Origin: Prosapia bicincta
Taxonomy: Eukaryota; Arthropoda; Insecta; Hemiptera; Cercopidae
DNA: 64,000 nt
Direction of reading: 5' to 3'
NCBI GenBank assembly: GCA_036971475.1
Contig: JBAIZL010000001.1
Location: 108,704,850-108,768,849, forward strand
Positions 9,781 to 20,643 of this stretch are shown here, piece by piece. Under the pieces are notes generated by a model. The model did not search any database. It was not told the origin of the DNA and was given only the letters and a program-made list of their open reading frames with translations. Positions within the stretch are counted from its first letter, which is position 1; each line of letters starts with the position of its first letter. Position numbers and translations under genes: made by a program.

Positions 9781-12700
9781 GTTCCTAGACAACAAATATA
9801 ATTCTGTCTTGGTTATGCATAAATATTATCTCGCGTTTTATATAGGATTTGTCTTATGGAATGACTTTCTTAAGTCGTATATCTTCCTATCAAAGATAAA
9901 TTTATATCTTTTTCTTTACAAGACAAGATTAGACGATTTAATTTTATTTAAAAAATTCAATGCAATTATTTTTGTGTTGTATTTTTACATGTTTCCTTGT
10001 ATTAAATACATGTAAATGAACTGTTATGTACCTATAATTACTCAATAAGCAAACTCCTTATGTTATTGTTCAAATAATTAAATTTAGAAAAACTGTTCGA
10101 GAGTTTCTTTTTAAAGTTTGATTATTTAAATGATAATCGTATTAGACACAATGATCTAATTTACAACCCACTTGAAAATACAGGGTTATTGTAAGTCATA
10201 ACAATTGAATTGCAAAAAAAACAAGAAAACAATTATAACATAATTTTGTGAAAGTTTTAATGCAATCTTACAAATTATAATGAAAAATAATATTACGTTG
10301 TAATAGAAGAAAGAAATTTCATTTCTCTCTTCTTATTATAGTTCAAATAATTTCTTTTCTTTATTCTTCTAATAACCAATAGGAAAAGCTATTTTCGGTT
10401 CCTACAAATTCCCCACTTATGTAAAACTTAATTGCACTTCATAAAAACGGAAGAAAAGCTCAAAAAAGATTTAAACAAAGTGAGTTAAACAAATGAGATT
10501 TTTCTGTGAAGGTTTAATTACTTCCCGTAAAGTTTTCTCTGGGGAATTGAAAGTACACATTTTTAAATAACTTGCGCGACACCTGTTCTACCCCAGTGAT
10601 CATTGAGTTTATTTGTTATTATTACTATTATTATTATTGACAATAATTTTGTTTAATTACCATACAATGTGGTGGATATTGTAAAACAAATATTGCCATA
10701 CTGCTACAAATAATGATTTGCCATATTTATTTTTTTTTGGAATCAACGTTGATGATCTGTTTCAATGATTCACTCATAATTGGAATTCTTAAACGGCTGT
10801 AAATCTGAATATATTACATAGTCTTTAATATTTCTTACTTTTCTATGTAAAAAGCAAAGATTTTAAAACTACTTCTCATCTTATTACTTCTGAAATATCA
10901 GTAACTAAATATATTCATATTTTTAAAGTAAAATATGTTGACGAAAAGATTACAAAAATATTTTTTTAATGTATTATAATATTCTGTACTATAAATGGAG
11001 TAAAATATGATTTCATTGTTTATTTTAAAGAAAGTTTTGTCATAAGTTACAAAGGAATTATGGTCCCAAGTCAAAAAAAGTTTGTTTAGCAATTAAAAAT
11101 TGTTAACGTGTAAAAAGAAACGCGGGTTAATATTATTTAGTGTATATTTTACTTACTGCTTTAAATCCAAAGCAAATAAATATCATTATGAAAGGAATAT
11201 TTTGTTGCAGGAAACTACTGATTAAAGATAAAAAGTTACAGAAAAGTAAAATAAATTAGTAAGAATATGGATTACTTAAGAATTAATAATATAGCCCGTG
11301 AAAATTATTGAGAATGTTAGGAATATTGAGTGATGTAAGGAAAACCTAGTAGGCTACTCAATTACAACAAAATCAATGGGCAATTCTATCTTGCTGGAAT
11401 TTAACATAGGGAAACTGAACCATGAAGAATTCAAAGATGTATGGATTTGTTCAGAGTTTAATAAAGACTATACTGAAAATAGTAAAAACATTAAAGCACT
11501 GAGAACGGGTTTTATACAGCTGGAGCTATTTAAAAATGGCAGGGAGATGGCGACTGAGTTTAGCTAAAACTGTGTAGTTAAATATAACATAGGGAAATAT
11601 GGAGTCAGTTGAAATGTATTTGACCTGGGTCAGTAAGGCATAAAATTACAAGAGTTAATATGGTAACAGAAGTGTTTGCCCGATTCGCAAAAATAGAACA
11701 ACCGGAAGAATAGTATTATGACAATGAAAATAAAATATATGCAAAAGTTGCATTGAAAAATAAACGAAATGAATCAATGAAAGATTTTTTTTTTTATAAA
11801 CCTTTGAGTTTAATGTGAGTAGTACAAAACAATTAATTACCACATTGTTTTCAACGGGACTCGAGAAAATGCGGGAAAGCTGGCCAACTCAAAAGTTATT
11901 TAGAATTGTGCTCTCCAAGAAACTTAAGAAAGTGCATCAGGGTTAAGGAACATATTTAATGCACAAGTATGAACTATTAGGTAACTTTAAAAAAACATTG
12001 ATAAATTGCAAGCGGACATATTCTGCATACACTTTAAATCTTTTTTTTCGACTTTACACCCACCATCGATGCAACGGTTTCTTCGTGCTTCAGGGTAAAA
12101 ATTCTTGTGTTTTTATTGTAATACTTCTACAGTCTTTGTGAAGTTTCAATTTTTCCCAAAAGTCACTATTTCGAACGATATATAGTTTTTTTTTGTTTTG
12201 CAGCATAGTTAACCTTTTTAGAAATATCAGTTAACTCCAAGCTGATTAAACTCACCACTGTAAACTCACAATTAGTCACTGTTTCACTGGACATTATAAA
12301 CATACATCAGTAATTGTACACAGATTTAGTAAAATGATGATTACTAATATTGAAAAATAACTAAACAGTTTTTGCCCGAAGACTACGGGCTATAATGTAC
12401 GTATAGCATCTCGTTGGCCGACTATTGATATGCCACTATTAAATAGGCAGTAAACATTAAAAACGAAATCGTTTTATTAAAAAAAAATTATAGGTGTTCC
12501 GCCAAATACACCAAACAAGTAAATGTCACGCATCAAGTATTGTAGAAACCCGTATCTTTGAATTTATAAACCTGAACATTCCACAAAACGTTTTCAAATA
12601 TTCAACTAGAATGTTGAATTGGTAAAAATATGAAACAAAAAATTGTTAGTAAATAGTTTGAACTTTAAAAAGAAACATCTTATGGATTTGATAAATAAAC

Positions 12701-13899
12701 TTTAAAATAATGGACGTTTTGTTTTTTTCCTTTTCAATTGATATTATGAGCTGTAGCATGTTATTTTTAAATGAAAATAGATTGTATTGAGGGAATTTTG
12801 AATTGATTAATATATTACGAAAGATATTAATAGTTAAAATAAAAACTGCATTTTAAATGTGGGTTGCAGAAAACGAATTTTATTATTTTATGTTATGTTA
12901 AAAGTGTAAATATTTGGTAAAAAATTAAAACTATTAGTCTATAGGTGTGTTTTTGTTCTAAATATCCACAGATATTGTTTTCAACTGTCTACATCGACAT
13001 TTTAAATTATTCATTTCTAGACTCCTTTTAGGTTTTCAGAAGAAAACCATTGACCATTAAATAAAAAAATAAAAGCTGAGAAAAAGAAATAAATAAGATT
13101 AGGGATTATTGTAAGTGTTGACACACACACCGCAGTAGGAGGATTAAATAGCGAGATTATTACTTTCCAAAATATAATTTAGAACATCCCTCCTTTATAA
13201 GGAATTTTACCTAGGAATCCTCCTCGGGCAGTGGACGGTGTGCGTAATTAAAATGTATATAAAAATATACCTGATTTAAAATATTTACATGTTGTGGGTA
13301 GTGCTTATATCCATGTTACCTCTGGTGTTCACTGGTTTCCTTGGGAAGCAGCATGTCGATCTGAAACCGTTGCTGCAATCACCAGCTAAACCTTGAAGAC
13401 AATTTTGTTCGACTCTCGCTATACGACTAAAACATTTCATAACTTGATTTTAATTTAAAAAGGGAATGGAAATATCATGTTTGTGACAGTCAGCTGTTTA
13501 CAATGGGTTCACTGCTTAGTGCTAGACTCCCGCGGCAAACATTGCAACTAGAGACTGTTTTTCGTTTACTTTTATTGAGTTTTATCGGTACACTATTAGC
13601 AAAACAATTTTAACGTTTTAAAAATTTGTTTGCATTCTATTATTGTTAACGACGGCATTCTATTATTGTTAACGATGATGTGCTGTAAAGTTAAATATTT
13701 TTCATTTTTAAACAAAAATTTGAAGTTCACATTTGATACTTGAAATTTTACATAAGGATGAAAAATAATCTGTTTGGTAAGCTTCTTGTAGTTGTAAAAT
13801 ATTTGTTTATAATTTATGTAGGTGTTTAACTATTCAAAATATTTTTTGAATGTACTAACACTTTCCACTCACTTAATATCTCTCTAATATCAAATAAAT
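9781..13899. other. AT-rich stretch without recognisable gene
   Basis: Nothing protein-like stands out. Two small structures are visible. At 13123-13245 the ends (CACACCGCAG-AGGAGGATT and AATCCTCCT-CACACCG complement) form an imperfect terminal inverted repeat, possibly a tiny foldback element. At about 13632-13675 the block GCATTCTATTATTGTTAACG is directly duplicated. Confidence 0.55.
13123..13245. repeat. Possible small foldback element
   Basis: The left end contains CACACACACCGCAGTAGGAG. The right end, read on the opposite strand, contains CGCACACCG followed after a short gap by AGGAGGATTCC. The arms match over roughly 20 bases with gaps. The short interior has no coding potential, and no clear target duplication is seen. 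Confidence 0.3.
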
Positions 13900-14230
13900 A
13901 CGGTATTTTATTTCTTTTTCTGTAAATTCGTTTTCCTAACTAATCGTAAAGCTATATAAATTGAGTTACTTCACATATGTTTTGCCAACCTACAAAGTAA
14001 AATTACTTTATGAAACGTTTTAATGGAATACATTATCTTAAAGGTAATAATCCAATTAAGTAATCAAGTAATTAAGAATGCTTTCGCCTTGCGAAAACGG
14101 TGTTCATGAAATGAAATTATCTTTCTTGTAAATTTGATTACTTTAGGAGAAGCCGTTACAGAAACATAGATGCAACGTCAGATACTAAAAGCAGGAGTAA
14201 AACTTAAATAGATCTCACAGATATTGCATA
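13900..14230. repeat. Dispersed repeat, copy A of the 63.6-kb family
   Basis: Shared blocks in the same order as at 63640-63980 include CTATATAAATT, the long run TGAAATGAAATTATCTTTCT, GATTACTTTAG, GCCGTTACAGAAA and a 3' part with ACTTAAATAGAT. There are small gaps between blocks. There is no coding potential. It is a diverged two-copy repeat at least 330 bases long. Confidence 0.7.
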
Positions 14231-16744
14231 TATAAACCCAATGTTATACACTGGATATCACTTGTAATAGAAAAAACCAAAGAACTTTTGAATGGATACT
14301 GAAAACAATATTTATATAAGGTAAATAAGAGTGAATCAAATATGAAGTTACGTTTTCATTAAACTTTGAAATATATAACTTATTAAAACTTTTAGTTTTT
14401 AGGCTCTAAGTATTTTTTCCAAACACGTCTTCAATAATTCTGAATGCTTTTTTTATAATTACAAGAAGTTATTTAATTACTTCAACATGTCTAAATTGAA
14501 ACTTTTTTTACATATTACTTTCTTATAGGGGTCAATTATTATTAAAATAATTTTATATTAAACAACTATTAATTAATCGACGCAGTTCCATAACTACTGT
14601 TATTTACACTCGTAACATTTATAAAAACGTCCGAATAGTGTTTTAATTTGGTGTAATAATACATTTTGTATTTGCCAATAGTCTATATTCACTTAACACG
14701 CGCTGCACTTCCTGTTACTATAGCTTTTACTCTCTTTGCTATATAATATACTTTGATCCCCACATTCCGCTTAACAAGTCCTTTACACATCTACTCTGGC
14801 GCTTCCAGCATTTTCTCGTAATTTCTATCCCCTTCACTTCTAGAAGGATCAAAGCTTTACGAGAAAGGGACGGCTCTTGCTTCTGGTCAAGCGTAAAATG
14901 ATTTATAAACTTGTTAAGGCGTGTGCCATTATTCACGGGAAGGAGCACTGGTCGTTATAATATTGAAAGCAATTTTTGCGTCTGAAATCTGTTAACTTAG
15001 GTCTAAATTAGATGATTTGATTAGTATGTTTGTTTTTTATTTTTTCAAAACCTTACTAAGAAGCTTTAATCGTTTATTGATAAAGCATTATTGAAACTTT
15101 AAATAATAGATACATTATTTTTAATGATTTAAGAAATGTCAGTAATGTCATTTATGTGATAATTTGTGTAGTAGCTACTAGAAATGTCATAAAACTATCA
15201 CTCACTATAAAATCATCATTTAAATTATCTCAAGATAGTTATTGGAAAATTAGTTTAATATCTTGGGACTAATATTAAACAAAAACGGTATTCATATAAA
15301 TTTTTAACCATAAATATAACACTTTTAACAAGGGCAATGAATTGTTAACATATGAAGTCGTGAAATTTATAAACCTGTGTTTTTATTTAGAAAATGATAA
15401 TTGGTAAGAAAATCATTTTACATTAGGAGTATAGGATTATCATTGTTTAAATGACTTATATTTATAATTATTAGATTTGGATTTATTTCTATGATATAAA
15501 AATATTTAGATATAGCCTACACATTTACAGTTGATACGATCAGTTGCATGTTTAGTTTCATTACGATCAGGCAGTAGGTAGACATCCACCTTCACCCTGG
15601 TTGGGATACAGGCCGTAGGAAAGGAATCCTCAGCATGCTATATCATTGTGGGTATAACACAGATTCTATCTAAATGTATAGCTTCATAATCTCTCAACAA
15701 TGCGATATCACCTGTTTCTCTATATTTCTGAAATTTATGTATTAGGCCTAATCCACCTTTTTGTGTTACATTAGTTTAAACATAAAATATATTCTTCTTA
15801 GTTTTGTATTTTGTTTGTATTTAATTCGTATATTTATATTAAATATATTATTTTCAAAGTCTAACCTTTCTTAACCTTTCTTGAATGTGTTCCGTTGAAT
15901 TTGTTATACTATAAGTATTGAGTATATATGTTGTCTAGTGTATTGTACAAAGTTTAGGTCTCAACATTAATGTTGACCTTTAACCCAAAAAATTATGTTT
16001 TTCGATATTTATTAGTATTTATAAATTCGATACTGTACATAACTGTCAACAATTAAATCTTAGCATAATTTTTGCTTTCACCATCAGTGTGTAAGAAATG
16101 CTAGGTTTTACCAATGACGACTGGCTTACGTTGGCTTTGGGAATAAAACAATGAGTATTTCTTATTAATGTTTTCCGCTAGCAACAATTACGCCTGTTAA
16201 GGTTAGGTTGGGTAATGCAGCTTGTTTCTGTCTTAAAATCAAAGTTGTGTCGAGAGTATAGTGATAATGAACAAAATAGTTCCAGCTTCTACCAGTAAGG
16301 ATTGGTAAACATTAAGTTTTACTGGAATATCTTTAGATTTACCAATTTACGGGCTTTTATAGTAACATAAAATTATCTTTAACATGTAGTACGGCTTTAA
16401 ATTCGTGCAAGGTACAATGCTTTACTTGTTTAGTGAAAGAAAACTTTAGAGTAAACAACTATTTAAAGTTCTGCACTCAAGACGTATAAGTTGTTTAGCG
16501 AAGGTAAGAGTTTGTAGCGTAACTTAGCTAAGTTAAAGTTTGAGCCCGTGGTTACTTTACAAGTTACAAACATTTAAACCGAAGCGAGTAATTTAAATAT
16601 TTCAACTAAGTTAGCAACAATAAACTCATACAAACACTCTATTTGCTTTCTTAAACAAACACGTGAGCGCAACAAAGCATTGTTTAGTTCCCACGGCAGG
16701 TTTTATGACTAGGAATACTAATTACATTAGTTTATACAGTATAA
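14231..16744. other. AT-rich stretch without recognisable gene
   Basis: A 69-residue minus-strand frame at 14739-14948 has fairly ordinary amino-acid composition (LLEVKGIEITRKCWKRQSRC) and sits in a small GC-richer patch, but I recognise no family and no splice sites. A GC-richer patch at 15560-15640 is also unidentified. Confidence 0.5.
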
Positions 16745-17794
16745 ACTAGCAACAGCTTCTTAGTCGTGTTCTCAGGTTGTCTAAAGCACTATATACAAAT
16801 CATACGTCAGACCTGTTATGGAATAACAAGTTTCACTATAGGAGAACCTCTACTTTCTCAAGTACTCTTTCACCCCAAGTTACCTTGCGCTAGCATCAAC
16901 CTTCTGGGCCTGGACTCGACAAAACGAAACTCTCATATTGCTGAACTTAGGAAAGCCTTTTACCAGACTATCCACAGTCTGTACCCTCAAAACCATTGGC
17001 TGCATATATATACAGACGGATCATCACTACCACAAAACGGCAAAACCGGTGCAGGCTTCCATTGCTCTCTATTTGAGGGCTCCATCGCTGTCGGAACTCC
17101 CAGTAGCAACTTTGAGGTCGAAGTCGCAGCAGTAAAAGAAGCATGCATCAAACTTATTCAGTTAGAAAACAAAAAAATGTAGCCTTCCTGATAGACTCAC
17201 AGCCCACCATAGTTGCTTTATCACAAAACTCACCTACGGATAGCAATCTCACATTAGAAACACGAGAGATCCTGAATAAATTAATTACAAACGGCAATGG
17301 GTCCCTGGACATGTAGATGTGGCTGGGAACGAAAGGGTCGATTTCCTAGCCAAAAAGGGAACTACACTGTTACAACCGAAACTGAAGATGCCACTGTCAG
17401 CTGCCAAGGCTCTCATTGATTTGTCAGTAAAACACAAAATGAAAGCTGTGTACCAAGAGGCTGCCACCGGAAAAACCTGGGAGAAACTATCAAAATCCGG
17501 ACCGGACTACTATCCTGACCGCTTCATAGCTGTTCCAGCGTTCCGCACCCTCACCGGACATGACCTCCTGCCTGCTGACATCCACCGTATAGACATCCTG
17601 GACAGCCTCGAGTGCCCTCTGTGCTCCTTCAATCTTTTTGATGCAGGCCATCTCCAAGCATGCCCTGCTCTGGAACATGTCAGACAACAGGTGGAAGGGC
17701 TCAGACCTGAGGAACAACTCTCCATGATTTACTGGTCAGCGCGTCACCATATGGCAGAATACGTAATTGCTGACGCGTTTCAAAACATTCTGTA
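16745..17794 (+). pseudogene. LINE RNase H and C-terminal zinc-knuckle fragment, frameshifted
   Basis: Three overlapping frames read as one former protein. The first (to 17182) has the RNase H start WLHIYTDGSS and VEVAAVKEAC. The second (17179 to about 17297) has VAFLIDSQPTIVALSQ. The third (from about 17298) has WVPGHVDVAGNERVDFLAKKG, then a GHDLL segment and the Cys/His knuckle CPLCSFNLFDAGHLQACP, ending DAFQNIL with TAA at 17792-17794. The acidic residues D, E, D and the final D of RNase H are all recognisable. The first frame change falls at the A7 run at 17171-17177 and the second near 17290. The reverse transcriptase and everything before it are absent, so this is a 5'-truncated copy of an RNase H-bearing LINE. 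It is not the same lineage as the element at 29.5-35.3 kb. Confidence 0.8.
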
Positions 17795-18056
17795 AAACAA
17801 AGTAAAAAACTAACAACCTTAGAAAAATATGAAATCTGCAAACACTACGCAACAGATAAAAAAAACGTATAAATGATCAACAAATTTTGAAGCCAACAGT
17901 CTTTTCCATTATATGGCACACAACTCAAACAACCCCATCCCACAGTCATAAATCCATTCCCGTTAAGGCCTTTGCACACAACCGATGCCGCTAGTAGAGG
18001 GTTAGCTTCGTAAAAGGAACGAATGTTTTGAAACGCGTCAACAAGTAAGCAATTAC
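17771..18056. repeat. Inverted duplication of the LINE 3' end
   Basis: TGACGCGTTTCAAAACATTC at 17771-17790, inside the last codons of the LINE fragment, recurs exactly in reverse complement at 18021-18040. The neighbouring GTAATTGC also recurs in reverse orientation at about 18049-18056. Read on the minus strand, 18056 downwards gives another version of the DAFQNI tail followed by different sequence. This looks like two LINE 3' ends inserted tail to tail, or a foldback. Confidence 0.65.
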
Positions 18057-18059
18057 TTA

Positions 18060-19389
18060 TTCACTTAGTTAAGTATTTTTAAAATTAGTGTAATTACTTT
18101 TTATTATAAATGACAACGGGTGTTTTGGGAGAAGATCCTTTATAACTCAAGGATTTTCCGCTGGATATAATAGGTAAAGTGCAGGGTGTATAAACTGTAT
18201 TAGTGGGTTCTACAGTCGTTTAAGTGTAATTATGACAAATGGGACTTGTGAACCATCTTGTGCGATGAGTAAGTGTGTTGGGCGTAATTTGAAGTATGTC
18301 TATAAGTTACTTCATAATGCTTAGTTGGTGAAGTCTTATTTAGCTGAAGAATGTTTGTATGCTCATATGTTTGTGTTTGAGATGTCCATCGAAGTATGAT
18401 GGTTTGTGAACGTTCACCTTAAGCATAGTACAGAGATACATTATCAAACCCAGAAATATTCGTTAACTAAGAATAATAAAATGTATACAGTCGGAAAGTA
18501 TTTAAACGTATCAAATATCCTACGCTACTTGACAAAATTGCCTATAAAGTTATGAAAAAACATAACCTAGTTCTCCCATTTTCAATGAATCTTTTATAGG
18601 GGCAAATAAAACGATCATCCAAGTTTAAGATCCAAAATGCTACTTTATACAAGTTTTCAAACATTTTAAAAAACTGCTATAAGAACTAGTATAAAATAAC
18701 TAGTATTTTGTAAACGTTGGTAAAATCAAATTTTTATTTTATAATTGCAACCCAACAAATCCTTTTTATATTTGACTAAAAATTTTATGCTTACGACTTT
18801 TTCTCTGATCTTTGATGAAAACAGTCATTAAAATACAAATGTCTGAATATTACAGAGACATCCATGGAAGCATTTTGAACATTTCTTTAAAGTATTACGC
18901 TAGGAAAAGTAAACATTAAAACTAATTTTCAACTAGAGACGCGTTTTACAAGGGAACATCGGAACTGCTTCCTTGGCATTTAGAAAGATTTACAGCATTT
19001 CACCCCTTTCCAGTGTGCAAACCTGCTATCGGTTTACGGTACATGAAATTTTCCAGTCGTTAAAAAGGCGCTAAATGTTCTTCACTGTTAAACATTATTC
19101 TGTAATTCAAAACACAATGTCGATATTAACACTTATGGCTTAATATATTGAAAATTGGTTTGATAAAAATTTAAAGATTTATAAACGTAATGACATACAC
19201 AGTATAGGGCGTAGTTTGATTTAGTCAAGTTAAATTTATTCTATATTCTCATTCCATGTTGCCATTCTCTTAGTTTGTTTTTAACACAACAGAGGACAAT
19301 AATTTATTTAGAAACACAATGTTTGCTAAAAGTTTAATTGATAGAACACCCAAACTTAATAAATTAGGCATTATTATTAACTTTATTAG
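18060..19389. other. AT-rich stretch without recognisable gene
   Basis: No coding, repeat or RNA signal that I can support. Confidence 0.55.
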
Positions 19390-19829
19390 TCTTCTAATGT
19401 TTTAGAATACGTATTTAAAATGAATGTATGTAGAATGTTTCTAATGTTTTAGAATACGTTTCTAAAGTGTATGTATGTAGAATGTTTCTAATGTTTTAGA
19501 AAACGTTTCTAAAATGTATGTATGAGGAATGTTTCTAATTTTTTAGAATACGTTTCCAAAATGTATGTATGTGGAATGTTTCTAATGTTTTAGAATACGT
19601 ATCTCAAATGTATGTATGTGGAATGTTTCCAATGTTTTAGAATACGTTTCTAAAGTGTATGTATGTAGAATGTTTCTAATGCTTTAGAATACGTTTCTAA
19701 AATGTATGTATGTGGAATGTTTCTAATGTTTTAGAATTCGTTTCTAAAATGTATGTATGTATAATGTTTCTAATGTTTTAGAATACGTTTCTAAAATGTA
19801 TGTATGTAGAATGTTTTTAATGTTTTAGA
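19390..19829. repeat. 47-bp minisatellite, about nine copies
   Basis: A unit of 47 bases is repeated head to tail with a few substitutions per copy. Its core reads TTTCTAATGTTTTAGAATAC then GTTTCTAAAATGTATGTATG then a TAGAATG or TGGAATG end. The TAGAA/TTCTA words make each unit weakly self-complementary. The array ends in a short CT-rich bridge before the (CA)n tract. Confidence 0.9.
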
Positions 19830-19850
19830 TCTCTGTCTCTCTCTTCTATG

Positions 19851-19970
<120 letters not shown>

Positions 19971-20051
19971 TTTAAATATAAACTATGTTTTCTTGTTTAA
20001 TAATCTAAAACAACATAGGTTATTCAAATACAAGAATATTTAATAACTTAT

Positions 20052-20096
20052 ATTTAAAGCTTTTCGTTGGTAAACAGTACCAACATCATCAGGAAT
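20052..20096 (-). ncRNA. Hammerhead-like motif, left arm of 20-kb inverted repeat
   Basis: Minus strand: CTGATGA core, one extra T, stem II GTTGGT and ACCAAC closing a seven-base loop, then GAAA, then a two-pair stem III (AA, loop GC, TT). The base before the predicted cut is T. Downstream AAAT should pair with an upstream ATTT; here the upstream strand reads ATTC, so stem I is broken by one change, while the other arm keeps ATTT. The catalytic core letters are all present. It is probably a relic, but the fold is specific. Confidence 0.4.
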
Positions 20097-20557
20097 GAAT
20101 AATAAAATAATGCAAACTAAGGCCTAAAACTTATGTTAAATTAGAAATAGAATTGTTGCTAAATTTATACAAATTTTCAAGTTTATTTTGTTCCTATAAC
20201 ATTTTAGACATTGAATATAGTATCAAATTTAGAATGTATTTGTTCTTTTAATAATTTGTTATTACTACTATATTTATATATTTCGAATGCTTCATATATA
20301 TTCATTCTTAATCCGCTATTAATTTATTTTGTAAGTTTCATATTTTTAATATTTGGAAATTGGTGCTTATTATTAATACAACTATTACTAAATTAATAAA
20401 AGAACAAATACAAATACATTATACATTTGATACTATATTCAATGTCTATAATGTTACAGCAAGAAAATAAACTTGGCAATTTGTATAAATTTAGCAACAA
20501 TTCTATTTCTAATTTAACATATGTTTTTGGCCTATAGCTTGCATTATTGTATTATTC

Positions 20558-20600
20558 ATTTCTGATGATTGTTACTGTTTACCAACGAAAAGCTTTGGAC
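20558..20600 (+). ncRNA. Hammerhead-like motif, right arm of 20-kb inverted repeat
   Basis: Partner of the left-arm motif: ATTT, CTGATGA, T, a shortened stem II (GTT with AAC, two bases lost), GAAA, AA-GC-TT stem III. The downstream strand has changed to GGAC, so stem I is lost here. The two arms together reconstruct the expected pairings, but neither copy alone is intact. Confidence 0.35.
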
Positions 20601-20643
20601 ATAAATTAATAAATATTCTTGTATTTGAACAACCAATGTTGTT

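Larger units (their letters stand above)
20009..20643. repeat. Large inverted repeat with arms of about 240 bases
   Basis: The left arm (20009-20249) and right arm (20398-20643) are reverse complements with scattered differences. They begin at ACAACAT and its complement ATGTTGT, and end at TTGTTCTTTT and AAAAGAACAA. The 148-base spacer is AT-rich. Each arm carries a hammerhead-like motif. The outer part of the arm (AATATTCTTGTATTTGAA) also occurs at about 53385-53400, and the ribozyme-like part recurs in degenerate form at about 26592-26640, so the arm is a dispersed repeat. No transposase frame lies inside. It may be two head-to-head copies of a nonautonomous element rather than one foldback transposon. 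Confidence 0.8.
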
